Assembly (NCBI RefSeq): GCF_001280085.1
Contig: NZ_LGED01000198.1
Coordinates: forward strand, 1 to 64,000
Direction: 5' to 3'
Origin: Saccharothrix sp. NRRL B-16348
GTDB taxonomy: Bacteria > Actinomycetota > Actinomycetes > Mycobacteriales > Pseudonocardiaceae
DNA: 64,000 nt
Below the pieces are notes generated by a model. The model saw only the letters and a list, made by a program, of their open reading frames with translations, was not told where the DNA came from and did not search any database. Shown here piece by piece: positions 6,903 through 15,807 of this stretch (the first letter of the stretch is position 1; each line of letters starts with the position of its first letter). Both the position numbers and the translations under genes were made by a program.

Positions 6903-8962
6903 TGGACGAGTTCCGCCGTGGGCGACGCGTTCTCCCGCCGCGCCACCCAGTCCACGACCGTCTCGACGGCACGCTCGACCGGCACGCCGTTGATCTGGGT
7001 GCCGTCGCGGAACCGGAACGACACCGCGCCCTGCTCCACGTCCTTGCCGCCCGCGAGCAGCATGAACGGCACCTTCTGCGTGGTGTGGTTGCGGATCTTC
7101 TTCTGCATCCGGTCGTCGGAGGCGTCCACCTCGACCCGGATGCCCTTCGCCTTGAGCTGCCCGGCGACCGCCAGCAGGTGGTCGACGTGCTCGTCCGCGA
7201 TCGGGATGCCCACCACCTGCACGGGCGCCAGCCACGCCGGGAACGCGCCCGCGTAGTGCTCGGTCAGCACGCCGAAGAACCGCTCGACCGAGCCGAACAG
7301 CGCGCGGTGGATCATGACCGGCCGCTGCCGGTTGCCGTCCGGGCCGGTGTACTCCAGCTCGAACCGCTCCGGCAGGTTGAAGTCCACCTGGATGGTCGAC
7401 ATCTGCCAGGTGCGACCCAGCGCGTCCTTGGCCTGCACGGAGATCTTCGGCCCGTAGAACGCCGCGCCGCCCGGGTCGGGCACCAGCTCCAGGCCGGAGT
7501 CCTCGGCCGCGACGCGCAGCGCCTCGGTCGCCTTCTCCCAGACCTCGTCGGAGCCGACGGACTTCTCCGGGTTGCGGGTCGACAGCTCCAGGTAGAAGTC
7601 GTCGAGGCCGTAGTCGCGCAGGAGGCCGAGCACGAAGGACAGCAGCGACTTCAGCTCGTCCTGCACCTGGTCGGGGGTGCAGAAGATGTGCGCGTCGTCC
7701 TGCGTCATGCCGCGCACGCGGGTCAGGCCGTGGATCACGCCGGACTTCTCGTACCGGTAGACGCCGCCGAACTCGAACATGCGCAGCGGCAGCTCGCGGT
7801 AGGACCGCCCGCGCGACTTGAAGATCAGGTCGTGGAACGGGCAGTTCATCGGCTTGAGGTAGTAGTCCTGGCCGGGCTTGCGCAGCTTGCCGTCGTCGTC
7901 GTACTCGGCGTCGAGGTGCATCGCCGGGTACATGCCGTCCTTGTACCAGTCGAGGTGACCGGACGTCTCGAACAGGTTGCCCTTGGTGATGTGCGGCGAG
8001 TAGACGAACTCGTAGCCCTCTTCGGTGTGCCGGGCGCGCGAGTAGTCCTCCATGGCCTTGCGGATGATCCCGCCGCGCGGGTGGAACACCGCCAGGCCGG
8101 AGCCGATCTCGTCCGGGAAGCTGAACAGGTCCAGCTCGACGCCCAGCTTGCGGTGGTCGCGGCGCTCGGCCTCGGCCAGCAGCTCCAGGTGCGCGTCCAG
8201 CGCCTCCTGCGACTCCCACGCCGTGCCGTAGATGCGCTGCAGCTGCGGGTTCTTCTCGTTGCCGCGCCAGTACGCGGCGGCGACGCGGGTCAGCTTGAAC
8301 GCCGGGATGTGCTTGGTCGTCGGCACGTGCGGGCCGCGGCACAGGTCGCCCCACACGCGGTCGCCGGACCGCGGGTCGAGGTTGTCGTAGATCGTCAGCT
8401 CGCCGCCGCCGACCTCCATGATCTCCGACGAGTCGACGGCGGTGTCGGACGATCCGGCTTTGACGTCCACCAGTTCGAGCTTGAACGGCTCGGCGGCCAG
8501 CTCGGACTTGGCCGCGTCGACCGACTCGACCACCCGGCGGTTGAACCGCTGCGCGCCCTTGATGATCGCCTTCATGCGCTTCTCCAGCGCCTGGAGGTCT
8601 TCGGGCGTGAACGGCTTGTCGACCCGGAAGTCGTAGTAGAAGCCGTCCTTGACCGGCGGGCCGATGCCCAGCTTGGCCTCGGGGAACTGCTGCTGCACGG
8701 CCTGCGCCAGCACGTGGGCGGCGGAGTGCCGGATGACGCTGCGGCCGGCCTCGGTGTCGGCGGCGACGGCCTCCACCTCGACGTCGACCTGCGGAACCCA
8801 GGACAGGTCGCGGAGGTGGCCCTCGGGGTCGCGCACGACCACGACGGCGTCCGGACCCTTGCCCGGGAGTCCCGCTTCACGCACCGCCGTCCCCGCGGTG
8901 GTCCCCGCCGTCACCACCACGCGCGGTGGGAGTTGGGCGGCTGCGGGACGTGGCTGGGACAC
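6899..8962 (-). CDS. thrS: Threonyl-tRNA synthetase
   Basis: The 687-aa protein charges tRNA-Thr. In order it has a TGS-like N-domain, the editing domain with [12 protein letters not shown] (~residues 79-90) and the zinc-ligand Cys in DLCRGPHVP, the class II catalytic core (motif 1 around [25 protein letters not shown], motif 2 [18 protein letters not shown], motif 3 [17 protein letters not shown]), and the C-terminal anticodon-binding domain ([17 protein letters not shown]). Length matches the family. It starts at GTG behind GAGGAG. It is the first gene of a bicistronic unit with the HIT protein. Confidence 0.97.
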   Translation of the reverse strand: MSQPRPAAAQLPPRVVVTAGTTAGTAVREAGLPGKGPDAVVVVRDPEGHLRDLSWVPQVDVEVEAVAADTEAGRSVIRHSAAHVLAQAVQQQFPEAKLGIGPPVKDGFYYDFRVDKPFTPEDLQALEKRMKAIIKGAQRFNRRVVESVDAAKSELAAEPFKLELVDVKAGSSDTAVDSSEIMEVGGGELTIYDNLDPRSGDRVWGDLCRGPHVPTTKHIPAFKLTRVAAAYWRGNEKNPQLQRIYGTAWESQEALDAHLELLAEAERRDHRKLGVELDLFSFPDEIGSGLAVFHPRGGIIRKAMEDYSRARHTEEGYEFVYSPHITKGNLFETSGHLDWYKDGMYPAMHLDAEYDDDGKLRKPGQDYYLKPMNCPFHDLIFKSRGRSYRELPLRMFEFGGVYRYEKSGVIHGLTRVRGMTQDDAHIFCTPDQVQDELKSLLSFVLGLLRDYGLDDFYLELSTRNPEKSVGSDEVWEKATEALRVAAEDSGLELVPDPGGAAFYGPKISVQAKDALGRTWQMSTIQVDFNLPERFELEYTGPDGNRQRPVMIHRALFGSVERFFGVLTEHYAGAFPAWLAPVQVVGIPIADEHVDHLLAVAGQLKAKGIRVEVDASDDRMQKKIRNHTTQKVPFMLLAGGKDVEQGAVSFRFRDGTQINGVPVERAVETVVDWVARRENASPTAELVQ

Positions 8963-9083
8963 GGTGACTCCTCGGTGTGCGTCGGTCCTTTGCCCGAGAT
9001 GTTATCGGTGCTCACCGAGTCGATTTCCGGCGCACCGGGTCGGCCGCCCCCGTTTCCCGCGGATCACCCGGTCGGGTGGGCGG

Positions 9084-9857
9084 TCAGCCGCGGATCAGGG
9101 CGGGCAGCGCGTCGGCCGAGGTCACGGCACGTCCGGTGGTGCGCTGGTAGCGGCGGACGAGGTCGCGGTGGCGCACGCGGTGGCCGAGCGCGCGTTCGAC
9201 GGTGAGCAGCGGGTTGCGGCGCGGGGGCGGGAAGGTCTCGGCCAGGTCGGCGAGCAGGGCCTCGCGGTCGACGTGGGCGGTCTTGAGGACCCACGCCACG
9301 CCGGGGTCCAGGGCGGTGAGGGCGAGGGCCAGGTGTTCGGGGCGGTGCTCGCGCTCGCGGCGGGCGAGGGCGAGGCGCAGCGACGCCGAGTAGGCCGCCT
9401 GGGCGTCCAGGCCGAGCGGCGGGGTGAGGCGGGCGCAGCGCCGACGTGCTTTCGCCGCGCCGAACGGGAGCAGCGGCTCACGGCCGGGCGGCCGGTCCAG
9501 CGCGGGCGCGCTGCGGCCGAGGAGGCGGTCGAGGTCGACGCCGATCGGGGCGAGGACGGCACGGTCCGCCGCACCGCCCGCGCCGAGTGGGGCCGCGAGG
9601 TGGGCGGCGTCCCGGATCGCGGTCGGGGTCGCGCCGTGGCGGCGGAGGACGTCGGCGGCGGTCGGGCGGGCCGGCGGAGCGCTCGCCGTGTTTTCGCCGG
9701 TGGACGGGCCGCCGGTGACCGTTCGGTCGGCGAGCGGGCCAGCGGCGAGGGCGGCCAGCAGGTGCTCGCTGCCGGTGCGCGGGTGGCCCAGGTCCAGTGC
9801 CAGCGCGAGCGCGCGGCCGATGGTGCGGTTCAGGTCGGGGTGGTCGCCTCGGAACAC
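9084..9857 (-). CDS. Clp N-terminal-domain-like protein
   Basis: The 257-aa protein begins with a Clp_N-like helical repeat (LNRTIGRALALALDLGHPRTGSEHLLAAL) and has a second one around residues 155-190 (REREHRPEHLALALTAL). It lacks the ATPase modules of ClpA/C, so it resembles the small actinomycete proteins that keep only the substrate/adaptor-binding repeats. The GTG start is 3 bp behind the stop of the HTH gene upstream, so the two form an operon. A role as adaptor, or as a sensor that modulates the HTH protein, is inference. The Arg-rich middle segment (~135-150) is not conserved-looking. Confidence 0.7.
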   Translation of the reverse strand: MFRGDHPDLNRTIGRALALALDLGHPRTGSEHLLAALAAGPLADRTVTGGPSTGENTASAPPARPTAADVLRRHGATPTAIRDAAHLAAPLGAGGAADRAVLAPIGVDLDRLLGRSAPALDRPPGREPLLPFGAAKARRRCARLTPPLGLDAQAAYSASLRLALARREREHRPEHLALALTALDPGVAWVLKTAHVDREALLADLAETFPPPRRNPLLTVERALGHRVRHRDLVRRYQRTTGRAVTSADALPALIRG

Positions 9858-9860
9858 CGG

Positions 9861-10073
9861 TCAGTCCTCTCGGCCGTACTTGCGGTGGACGGTCTGCTTG
9901 GTCACGCCGAGGCGGGTGGCGATGTCGCGCCACGAACAGCCGGCTCGGCGGGCGGCGGCGACGTGTTCGGCTTCCAGTTGTTCGACGAGGCGGCGCAGGC
10001 GGGCCACGGCGCGCAGCCCGGCGTCCGGGTCGGCGCCGTGCGCGGCCGGGTCGAGATCGGCGATCGCAGCCAT
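9861..10073 (-). CDS. Small sigma-70-region-4-like HTH regulator
   Basis: The 70-aa protein consists of a helix (LRAVARLRRLVEQLEAEHV) followed by a clear helix-turn-helix, CSWRDIATRLGVTKQTVHRK. This is the small HTH type found beside Clp-N proteins in actinomycetes. The ATG at 10073 was chosen because it lies just inside the operator pair at 10077-10119. No Shine-Dalgarno is visible, so the message may be leaderless. A longer start at 10124 (17 more residues) would run through the operators and is less likely. It probably represses its own operon and perhaps the divergent gene at 10218. Confidence 0.75.
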   Translation of the reverse strand: MAAIADLDPAAHGADPDAGLRAVARLRRLVEQLEAEHVAAARRAGCSWRDIATRLGVTKQTVHRKYGRED

Positions 10074-10076
10074 GTC

Positions 10077-10119
10077 GTCAACATATGCTGACGATCGGAC
10101 GGCGTCAACACATGCTGAC
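10077..10119. promoter_or_regulatory. Two 16-bp palindromic operator candidates
   Basis: GTCAACATATGCTGAC (10077-10092) and GTCAACACATGCTGAC (10104-10119) are near-palindromes of the form GTCAnCATnTGnTGAC with centres 27 bp apart. They sit immediately upstream of the HTH gene and about 100 bp upstream of the divergent membrane-protein gene. The placement suits autoregulation by the HTH protein. Confidence 0.65.
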
Positions 10120-10217
10120 GGCACGGTTCACAGCCGGCGGACAGCCGGCCATCAGGATCTCCTCAGGTCGAACGCGCACCATGGCGGACAACAGCACGGG
10201 AGAGCAGGAGTTCCGCC

Positions 10218-10763
10218 ATGTCAGACCCGAACCAGCCACCACGCGCCACCCCAGGCCCCGACCCCGCGGCGGACCGGACTCCCACCGACGCCACCACGCC
10301 GATGGCCACCCCCGCCCCGAACCCTGCCAATCCGGACCCGCCCGAGACCCCGACCGCACCCGGCACCCAATCCGGTGCTCCCGGCACTCCCGCCGGCGAG
10401 CAAGCGTCCGCCCAGGCCACCGCCGCCGGCGAACCGGCTGCTGCCGCCCAACCCGCACCTGGCGCGCCCCACCCTGGCTACTACCCGCCACCGCCCGGCA
10501 AGGGCGCGGCGGTCGGCCGGGTCGTCAAGCACCGCGCCACCCAACTCGTCGCCGTCGGCCTGCTCGGACTCGTCCTCGGCGGCGGGATCGTGGCGTTGGC
10601 CGACCGCGACCACCACCACCGCTACGGCGTCGGCCCCGACCGGCACGGGCACTCGCGGTTCGACGAGCGAGGCGAGCGAGGCGAACGCGGCGACCGGGGC
10701 CCGTGGGGCGAGCGCGGCGAACGTGGCCCCGAGCGGGTGCCGGGACGCGACTTCGAGCGCTGA
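10218..10763 (+). CDS. Single-TM protein with Pro/Ala-rich N-terminus and charged GER-repeat C-terminus
   Basis: Of the 181 residues, 1-95 are a low-complexity Pro/Ala/Thr segment. One transmembrane helix follows at about 107-127 (TQLVAVGLLGLVLGGGIVAL). The tail has a His cluster (DRDHHHRYG) and collagen-like Gly-Glu-Arg triplets (ERGERGDRGPWGERGERG). The start follows AGGAG at good spacing. The topology suggests a cytoplasmic Pro-rich arm and an extracytoplasmic His/GER tail that might bind metal or wall polymers. No function is recognised. It is divergent from the Clp-N/HTH operon and shares its operator region. Confidence 0.75.
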   Translation: MSDPNQPPRATPGPDPAADRTPTDATTPMATPAPNPANPDPPETPTAPGTQSGAPGTPAGEQASAQATAAGEPAAAAQPAPGAPHPGYYPPPPGKGAAVGRVVKHRATQLVAVGLLGLVLGGGIVALADRDHHHRYGVGPDRHGHSRFDERGERGERGDRGPWGERGERGPERVPGRDFER

Positions 10764-10767
10764 CCCC

Positions 10768-11469
10768 TCAGGACAGGAAGCCGCGCAGCAGCAGGGCCGT
10801 GCCGTCCAGGTGCTCGGCCATCGCCCGCCGCGCGGCGTCCGGGTCGCCCGCCAGGATGTGGGTCACGATCACCTGGTGCTGGTCGTTCGAGTGCGCCAGG
10901 TTCGGCGGCAGCAGCGGTATCCGGTCGAGCAGCGCGTTCACCCTGGTCCGGGCGTCGGCGACGGCCGCGGTGAGCGACGGCGAGCCGGTCGCCTCGGCGA
11001 TCGCCAGGTGCAGCCGCGAGTCCTTGCGCCGGTAGGAGTCCACCGAAGCGTCACGGCACTCGGTCAGCCGGGCGAGCAGGTTGCGCCGCTCCACCGGGCT
11101 CAGCGCGCGACCCGCCGCGCACTCCGCCGCGCCCGTCTCCACCGCCGCGCGCAACGTCAACGCGTCCGCCAGCTCACCGGGGTCGACGCGGCGTTCCGGC
11201 GCGGCCACCGGCAACGGCGAGTTCACGAACGTCCCGCCGTACCGGCCGCGCCGCGACTCGACGTACCCGGCGTCCTGCAGTGACCGGATCGCCTCCCGCA
11301 GTGTCACCCGGCTGACACCCAACCGGGCCGCCAGGTCACGCTCCGCAGGCAGCCTCTCCCCCGGCCCTACCACGCCGAGCCGGATCGCCTGCATGAGCCG
11401 CTCCACCGTCTCCTCGAACGCGTTGCCCGCCCGCACGGGGCGGAACAACGCGTCCTGCAACGGCATCAC
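10768..11469 (-). CDS. GntR-family (FadR subfamily) transcriptional regulator
   Basis: The 233-aa protein has an N-terminal winged helix (ERLPAERDLAARLGVSRVTL, then REAIRSLQDAGYVESRRGRYGGTF) and an FCD-type all-helical ligand domain with His/Asp metal-binding positions. It is the last gene of the gamma-glutamylation operon; its start overlaps the stop of the SDR gene (GTGA, or TGATG if the ATG at 11466 is used). It is expected to repress the operon and the divergent permease until the amine substrate or an intermediate is present. Confidence 0.9.
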   Translation of the reverse strand: MMPLQDALFRPVRAGNAFEETVERLMQAIRLGVVGPGERLPAERDLAARLGVSRVTLREAIRSLQDAGYVESRRGRYGGTFVNSPLPVAAPERRVDPGELADALTLRAAVETGAAECAAGRALSPVERRNLLARLTECRDASVDSYRRKDSRLHLAIAEATGSPSLTAAVADARTRVNALLDRIPLLPPNLAHSNDQHQVIVTHILAGDPDAARRAMAEHLDGTALLLRGFLS

Positions 11470-12233
11470 AGCGGTGTCACGTAGGCACCGGCGATACCGC
11501 CGTCCACCAGGAAGTTCGACGCGGTCATGAACGACGAGTCGTCACTGGCCAGGAAGGCCACCGCCGCCGCGATCTCCTCCGGCTCGGCGAACCGGCCCAA
11601 CGGCACGTGCACCAACCGCCGCGCGGCCCGCTCCGGGTCCTTCGCGAACAGCTCCCGCAGCAACGGCGTGTTCACCGGTCCGGGCGACAGGGCGTTCACC
11701 CGCACGCCCTGCCGGGCGAACTGCACGCCCAGCTCGCGGCTCATCGCCAGCACGCCGCCCTTGGACGCCGTGTAGGAGATCTGGGACGTCGCCGCGCCCA
11801 TCGTCGCCACGAACGACGCCGTGTTGATCACCGAACCGCGCCCCTGCGAGAGCATGTGCGGGATCGCGTGCTTGCAGCACAGGTACACCGACGTCAGGTT
11901 GACCTTCTGCACCCGCTCCCACGCCTCGATGCCCGTGGTCAGGATGGAGTCGTCGTCCGGCGGCGAGATCCCGGCGTTGTTGAACGCGACGTCGACCGAG
12001 CCGTAGGTGTCCACAGTGGTTTGGTACAGCGCCGACACCTGTTCCTCGTCGGTCACGTCGACCTGGACGAACAGCCCGCCGACCTCGTCGGCCGCCGCCT
12101 TGCCGGACTCCGCGTCCACGTCCGCGACGACGACCTTCGCCCCCTCGGACGCCAGCCGCCGCACCGAGGCCAGACCGATGCCGCTGCCACCGCCGGTGAC
12201 CACGGCAACCCGGCCCTCAAGTCGCTGAACCAT
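11466..12233 (-). CDS. Short-chain dehydrogenase/reductase
   Basis: This is a classical SDR of 255 aa. It has the NAD(P)-binding TGGGSGIG, the NNAG structural motif, the active-site Ser and YTASK (Tyr-x3-Lys), and the PGPVNTP C-terminal loop. Asp in VVVADVD after beta-2 favours NAD+. It is 11 bp downstream of the aldehyde dehydrogenase. In this operon it plausibly oxidises an alcohol (for example a gamma-glutamylated amino alcohol) to the aldehyde used by the next enzyme. The annotation as a 3-oxoacyl-ACP reductase would be generic only. Confidence 0.88.
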   Translation of the reverse strand: MVQRLEGRVAVVTGGGSGIGLASVRRLASEGAKVVVADVDAESGKAAADEVGGLFVQVDVTDEEQVSALYQTTVDTYGSVDVAFNNAGISPPDDDSILTTGIEAWERVQKVNLTSVYLCCKHAIPHMLSQGRGSVINTASFVATMGAATSQISYTASKGGVLAMSRELGVQFARQGVRVNALSPGPVNTPLLRELFAKDPERAARRLVHVPLGRFAEPEEIAAAVAFLASDDSSFMTASNFLVDGGIAGAYVTPL

Positions 12234-12244
12234 GTCTCTCCCAA

Positions 12245-13603
12245 TCAGTGAGCGATGAAGACGTTCTTGGTCTCGGTGAACGAGTCGAGGGCGTCCGGCC
12301 CCAGCTCACGTCCCAGCCCGGACTGCTTGAACCCGCCGAACGGGGTCCAGTACCGCACCGACGAGTGCGAGTTGACCGACAGGTTCCCCGCCTCGACGGC
12401 GCGCGACACGCGCAGCGCCCGCCCCACGTCCCGGGTCCAGATCGACCCGGACAGGCCGTACGCGCTGTCGTTGGCCAACCGCACCGCGTCCTCCTCGTCG
12501 GTGAACGGCAGCACGGCCACCACCGGCCCGAAGATCTCCTCCACGGCCGCGCGGTCACCGGGGGCGACGGGCGCCAGCACGGTCGGCGGGAACCAGAAGC
12601 CCGCGCCCGACGGCGCCGAACCCCGGAACGCCACCGGTGCGTCGGACGGCACGTAGGACGCGACCTTCTCCCGGTGCGCGGCCGAGATCAACGGCCCCAT
12701 CTCGCTGGCCTCGTCGCCGGGCGCGCCGACCACCACGCCCTTGACCGCGGGCTCCAGCAGCTCCATGAACCGGTCGTAGACCGACGCCTGCACCAGGATC
12801 CGGGACCGCGCGCAGCAGTCCTGGCCCGCGTTGTCGAACACCCCGTACGGCGCGGTGGCGGCGGCGCGCTCCAGGTCCGCGTCGGCGAACACGACGTTGG
12901 CCGACTTGCCGCCCAGCTCCAGCGTCACCCGCTTCACCTGGTCCGCGCAGCCGGCCATGATCTGCTTGCCGACCCGCGTCGACCCGGTGAACACGACCTT
13001 GCGCACGTCCGGGTGCGTGACGAACCGCTGCCCCACCACCGGTCCGGCGCCAGGCACCACCTGGAACACGTCCGGCGGCAACCCGGCCTCCAACGCCAGC
13101 GAGGCCAACCGCAGTGCCGTCAGCGGCGTCAGCTCGGCGGGCTTGAGCACCACCGTGTTCCCCGCCGCCAGCGCGGGCGCGAAGCCCCACACCGCGATCG
13201 GCATCGGGAAGTTCCACGGCACGATCACGCCGACCACGCCGAGCGGCTCGTGGAAGGTCACGTTCAGCCCGCCGGGCACCGGGATCTGCTTGCCGAACAA
13301 CCGTTCCGGCGCGGCCGAGTAGTAGTGCAGCACGTCGCGGACGTTCCCGGCCTCCCACCGCGCGTTGCCGATGGTGTGGCCGGCGTTGAGCACCTCCAGC
13401 GCCGCCAGCTCCTCCACCGCGCCGTCGACCGCCTCGGCGAACCGCCGCAGCAGCCGGGCCCGGTCTCCCGGCGCCACCGCGCGCCACGCGGGCAACGCCG
13501 CCGCCGCGCGGGCGATGGCCGCGTCGGTCTCCTCCAGCGTCGCCAGCGGCACCGAGCGGACCACCTCCTCGGTGGCCGGGTTGATGACGTCGAACGTGGT
13601 CAC
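12245..13603 (-). CDS. NAD(P)-dependent aldehyde dehydrogenase
   Basis: The 452-aa ALDH has the Rossmann motif FTGSTRVGK, the general base Glu229 in LELGGKS and the catalytic Cys263 in NAGQDCCARSR. PWNFP and NSHSSVRYWTPFGGFKQSG complete the fold. It would oxidise an aldehyde to the acid. Its GTG start overlaps the stop of the amidotransferase-like gene by GTGA, so the two are coupled. In the proposed pathway it oxidises the gamma-glutamylated aldehyde, as PuuC does in polyamine breakdown. Confidence 0.93.
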   Translation of the reverse strand: MTTFDVINPATEEVVRSVPLATLEETDAAIARAAAALPAWRAVAPGDRARLLRRFAEAVDGAVEELAALEVLNAGHTIGNARWEAGNVRDVLHYYSAAPERLFGKQIPVPGGLNVTFHEPLGVVGVIVPWNFPMPIAVWGFAPALAAGNTVVLKPAELTPLTALRLASLALEAGLPPDVFQVVPGAGPVVGQRFVTHPDVRKVVFTGSTRVGKQIMAGCADQVKRVTLELGGKSANVVFADADLERAAATAPYGVFDNAGQDCCARSRILVQASVYDRFMELLEPAVKGVVVGAPGDEASEMGPLISAAHREKVASYVPSDAPVAFRGSAPSGAGFWFPPTVLAPVAPGDRAAVEEIFGPVVAVLPFTDEEDAVRLANDSAYGLSGSIWTRDVGRALRVSRAVEAGNLSVNSHSSVRYWTPFGGFKQSGLGRELGPDALDSFTETKNVFIAH

Positions 13604-14310
13604 TTCACTCCTCTGTCCTGAACGGCGCCGACGAGTGCGGCGAACAAGCGGTCGTCCTCGGTGTCGGCCTCCGGGTGCGACTGCACGCCGAGCACGAACC
13701 GCGAGCCCGGCAGCTCCACCGCCTCCACGGTGCCGTCCGGCGCGCCCGCGACCACGCGCAGGCCGTCGCCGAGGACGTCCAACGCCTGGTGGTGGTGGCA
13801 GAACACGGTGGTGGCGAGGCCGACGATGCCGGCGAGCGCCGAACCGGGCGCGACCGCGATCCCGGTGTGCTCGTACACGGCGGGCGCCGGGTTGTGCCCG
13901 TCGACGTGCTGGACCAGCGTGCCGCCCAGCGCCACGTTGAGCACCTGCATGCCGCGGCACACCGCGAGCAGCGGCAGGTCCAGCTTCAACGCCGCGCGCG
14001 CCAGGCTCAGCTCGACCGCGTCCCGCTCGGGCCGCGCCGGTCCCGTGCGCGGGTCGCGTGGCCTCCCGTACAACGCCGGGTCGACGTCCGCGCCGCCCGC
14101 CAGCACCAGGCCGTCGAGGAACGCGACGCTGTCCGCGTCCCACGTGCCGACCGGCGGCAGCAGCACGGGGTTGCCGCCCGCGCGCACCACCGAGTCGAGG
14201 TAGTCGCGGTGCAGCACGGCCGCCTCCACGTCCCAGACGCCGAACTTCGCGCGTTCGAGGTACGTGCTCACGCCGATCAACGGCCGTGCCCTAGAGCCGT
14301 TCGAAACCAC
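13600..14310 (-). CDS. Gamma-glutamyl hydrolase of class I amidotransferase family (PuuD-like)
   Basis: The 236-aa protein has the peptidase C26 signature: nucleophile Cys118 in LLAVCRGMQ and the His212/Glu214 pair in VQSHPEAD, plus the substrate loop LAGGADVDPALYG. It should split the gamma-glutamyl bond and release glutamate, reversing the ligase step after the side chain has been oxidised. The GTG start lies 20 bp inside the end of the glutamine-synthetase-like gene, an unusually long overlap that ties their translation together. Confidence 0.9.
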   Translation of the reverse strand: MVSNGSRARPLIGVSTYLERAKFGVWDVEAAVLHRDYLDSVVRAGGNPVLLPPVGTWDADSVAFLDGLVLAGGADVDPALYGRPRDPRTGPARPERDAVELSLARAALKLDLPLLAVCRGMQVLNVALGGTLVQHVDGHNPAPAVYEHTGIAVAPGSALAGIVGLATTVFCHHHQALDVLGDGLRVVAGAPDGTVEAVELPGSRFVLGVQSHPEADTEDDRLFAALVGAVQDRGVK

Positions 14311-15631
14311 GGATCCGCTCCCAGTCCGTCACCGACTTCTCGAACGCGGCCAGCTCCACCCGGGCCGCGTTCAGGTAGTGCTCGACCACGTCCGCCCCGA
14401 ACGCGTCACGCGCGAGTTCGCTCTTGGCCAGCAGGGACGCGGCGTCGCGCAGCGTGCCGGGCACGGTCGGCTTGTCGGAGGCGTAGGCGTTGCCCGTGAA
14501 CTCCTCCTCCAGCGGCAGCTCGTTCTCCACGCCGTGCAGACCGGCCGCGATCAGCGCGGCGACGGCCAGGTACGGGTTCACGTCCGCGCCGGGCACCCGG
14601 TTCTCGAACCGCAGCGACTGGCCGTGCCCGACGACCCGCAGCGCGCACGTCCGGTTGTCCTTGCCCCACGCCACCGCGGTCGGCGCGAAGCTGCCCGGCG
14701 CGAACCGCTTGTAGGAGTTGATGTTCGGGGCGAGGAAGTAGGTCAGCTCGCGCAGGGCCGCCAGCTGCCCCGCCATGAAGTGCTCCATGAGCTTGGACCT
14801 GCCGCGCCCCTCGGCGAACACCGGCTCGCCGTCGGCCGACCGCAGGCTCAGGTGGATGTGGCAGGAGCTGCCCTCGCGCTCGTTGTACTTGGCCATGAAC
14901 GTCAGCGCCTTGCCCTGCTGCGCCGCGATCTCCTTGGCCCCGGTCTTGTAGATGCTGTGGTTGTCGCAGGTCGCGAGCGCCTCGGTGTAGCGGAACGCGA
15001 TCTCGTGCTGACCGGGGTTGCACTCGCCCTTGGCCGACTCGACCACCATGCCCGCGCCCGCCATGTGGTTGCGGATGGCGCGCAGCAGCGGTTCGACGCG
15101 GGCGGTGCCCAGCAGCGAGTAGTCCACGTTGTACTGGTTCGCCGGGGTGAGGTCGCGGTAACCGCGGTTCCACGCGTCCTCGTAGGTGTTGTCGAAGACG
15201 ATGAACTCCAGCTCCGTGCCCACGAACGCGCGCAGGCCGCGTTCGGCGAGCCGGTCGAGCTGGCGCTTGAGGATCTGGCGCGGCGAGGCGACCACCGGTC
15301 CGCCGTCCTCCCAGACGAGGTCGCACATGACCAGCGCGGTGCCCTCGTGCCACGGCACGCGGCGCAGCGTGGCCAGGTCGGGCTTCATCACGAAGTCGCC
15401 GTAGCCGCTGTCCCACGACGACATGGCGTAGCCCTCGACGGTGTTCATCTCCACGTCGACGGCCAGCAGGTAGTTGCAGCCCTCGGCGGAGTGCGGCAGG
15501 ACCTCGTCGACGAAGTAGCGGGCGGCGCAGCGCTTGCCCTGGAGGCGGCCCTGCATGTCGACCACGGCGACCAGCACCGTGTCGATCTCCCCGGCGTCCA
15601 CGAGCACGCGCAACTCCTCCACGGCGAGCAT
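14291..15631 (-). CDS. Glutamine-synthetase-like gamma-glutamyl-amine ligase (PuuA/GlnA4 type)
   Basis: The 446-aa protein has the glutamine synthetase fold: metal-binding glutamates in GTELEFIVF and SAKGECNPGQHE, GSSCHIHLSL (ATP/metal His) and FENRVPGADVNPYLA near the glutamate site. It lacks the features of a housekeeping GlnA and belongs to the group that joins glutamate to amines such as putrescine or ethanolamine. The ATG at 15631 follows GGAGG at 8 nt; upstream TTG/GTG starts would place the SD inside the gene. It is first in the operon and divergent from an ethanolamine-type permease, which suggests a gamma-glutamylethanolamide synthetase role (inference). Confidence 0.85.
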   Translation of the reverse strand: MLAVEELRVLVDAGEIDTVLVAVVDMQGRLQGKRCAARYFVDEVLPHSAEGCNYLLAVDVEMNTVEGYAMSSWDSGYGDFVMKPDLATLRRVPWHEGTALVMCDLVWEDGGPVVASPRQILKRQLDRLAERGLRAFVGTELEFIVFDNTYEDAWNRGYRDLTPANQYNVDYSLLGTARVEPLLRAIRNHMAGAGMVVESAKGECNPGQHEIAFRYTEALATCDNHSIYKTGAKEIAAQQGKALTFMAKYNEREGSSCHIHLSLRSADGEPVFAEGRGRSKLMEHFMAGQLAALRELTYFLAPNINSYKRFAPGSFAPTAVAWGKDNRTCALRVVGHGQSLRFENRVPGADVNPYLAVAALIAAGLHGVENELPLEEEFTGNAYASDKPTVPGTLRDAASLLAKSELARDAFGADVVEHYLNAARVELAAFEKSVTDWERIRGFERL

Positions 15632-15678
15632 CCGCAGTACCTCCAAAGGTATGTCAGCGAGCCATTGGACGCCTCATC

Positions 15679-15745
15679 TTGACACCTTCGAGTGAAGGCC
15701 GCCATCCCCGCTCAGGCAACTCGTCGCCGGAGTGCCTGTTGACAC
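15679..15745. promoter_or_regulatory. Divergent promoter region of the amine-utilisation cluster
   Basis: The 176 bp between the ligase and the permease contain TTGACAC twice on the plus strand, at 15679-15685 and 15739-15745, exactly 60 bp apart; either could be a -35 element for the permease. A small palindrome, CCTTC-N4-GAAGG, lies at 15685-15698 and overlaps the first one; it is a candidate site for the operon's GntR regulator. The -10 boxes are not obvious. Confidence 0.35.
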
Positions 15746-15807
15746 GATCCGGTGACGCGCGCCACTCTCCCTGCAAAGGAGCGCGACTGACCCATTAGGG
15801 AGCGCAG

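Noticed and set aside
8963..9083. T-box or other leader before thrS
   Set aside because: The gap is only ~120 bp, no specifier/T-box sequence was seen, and actinobacterial thrS normally lacks one.
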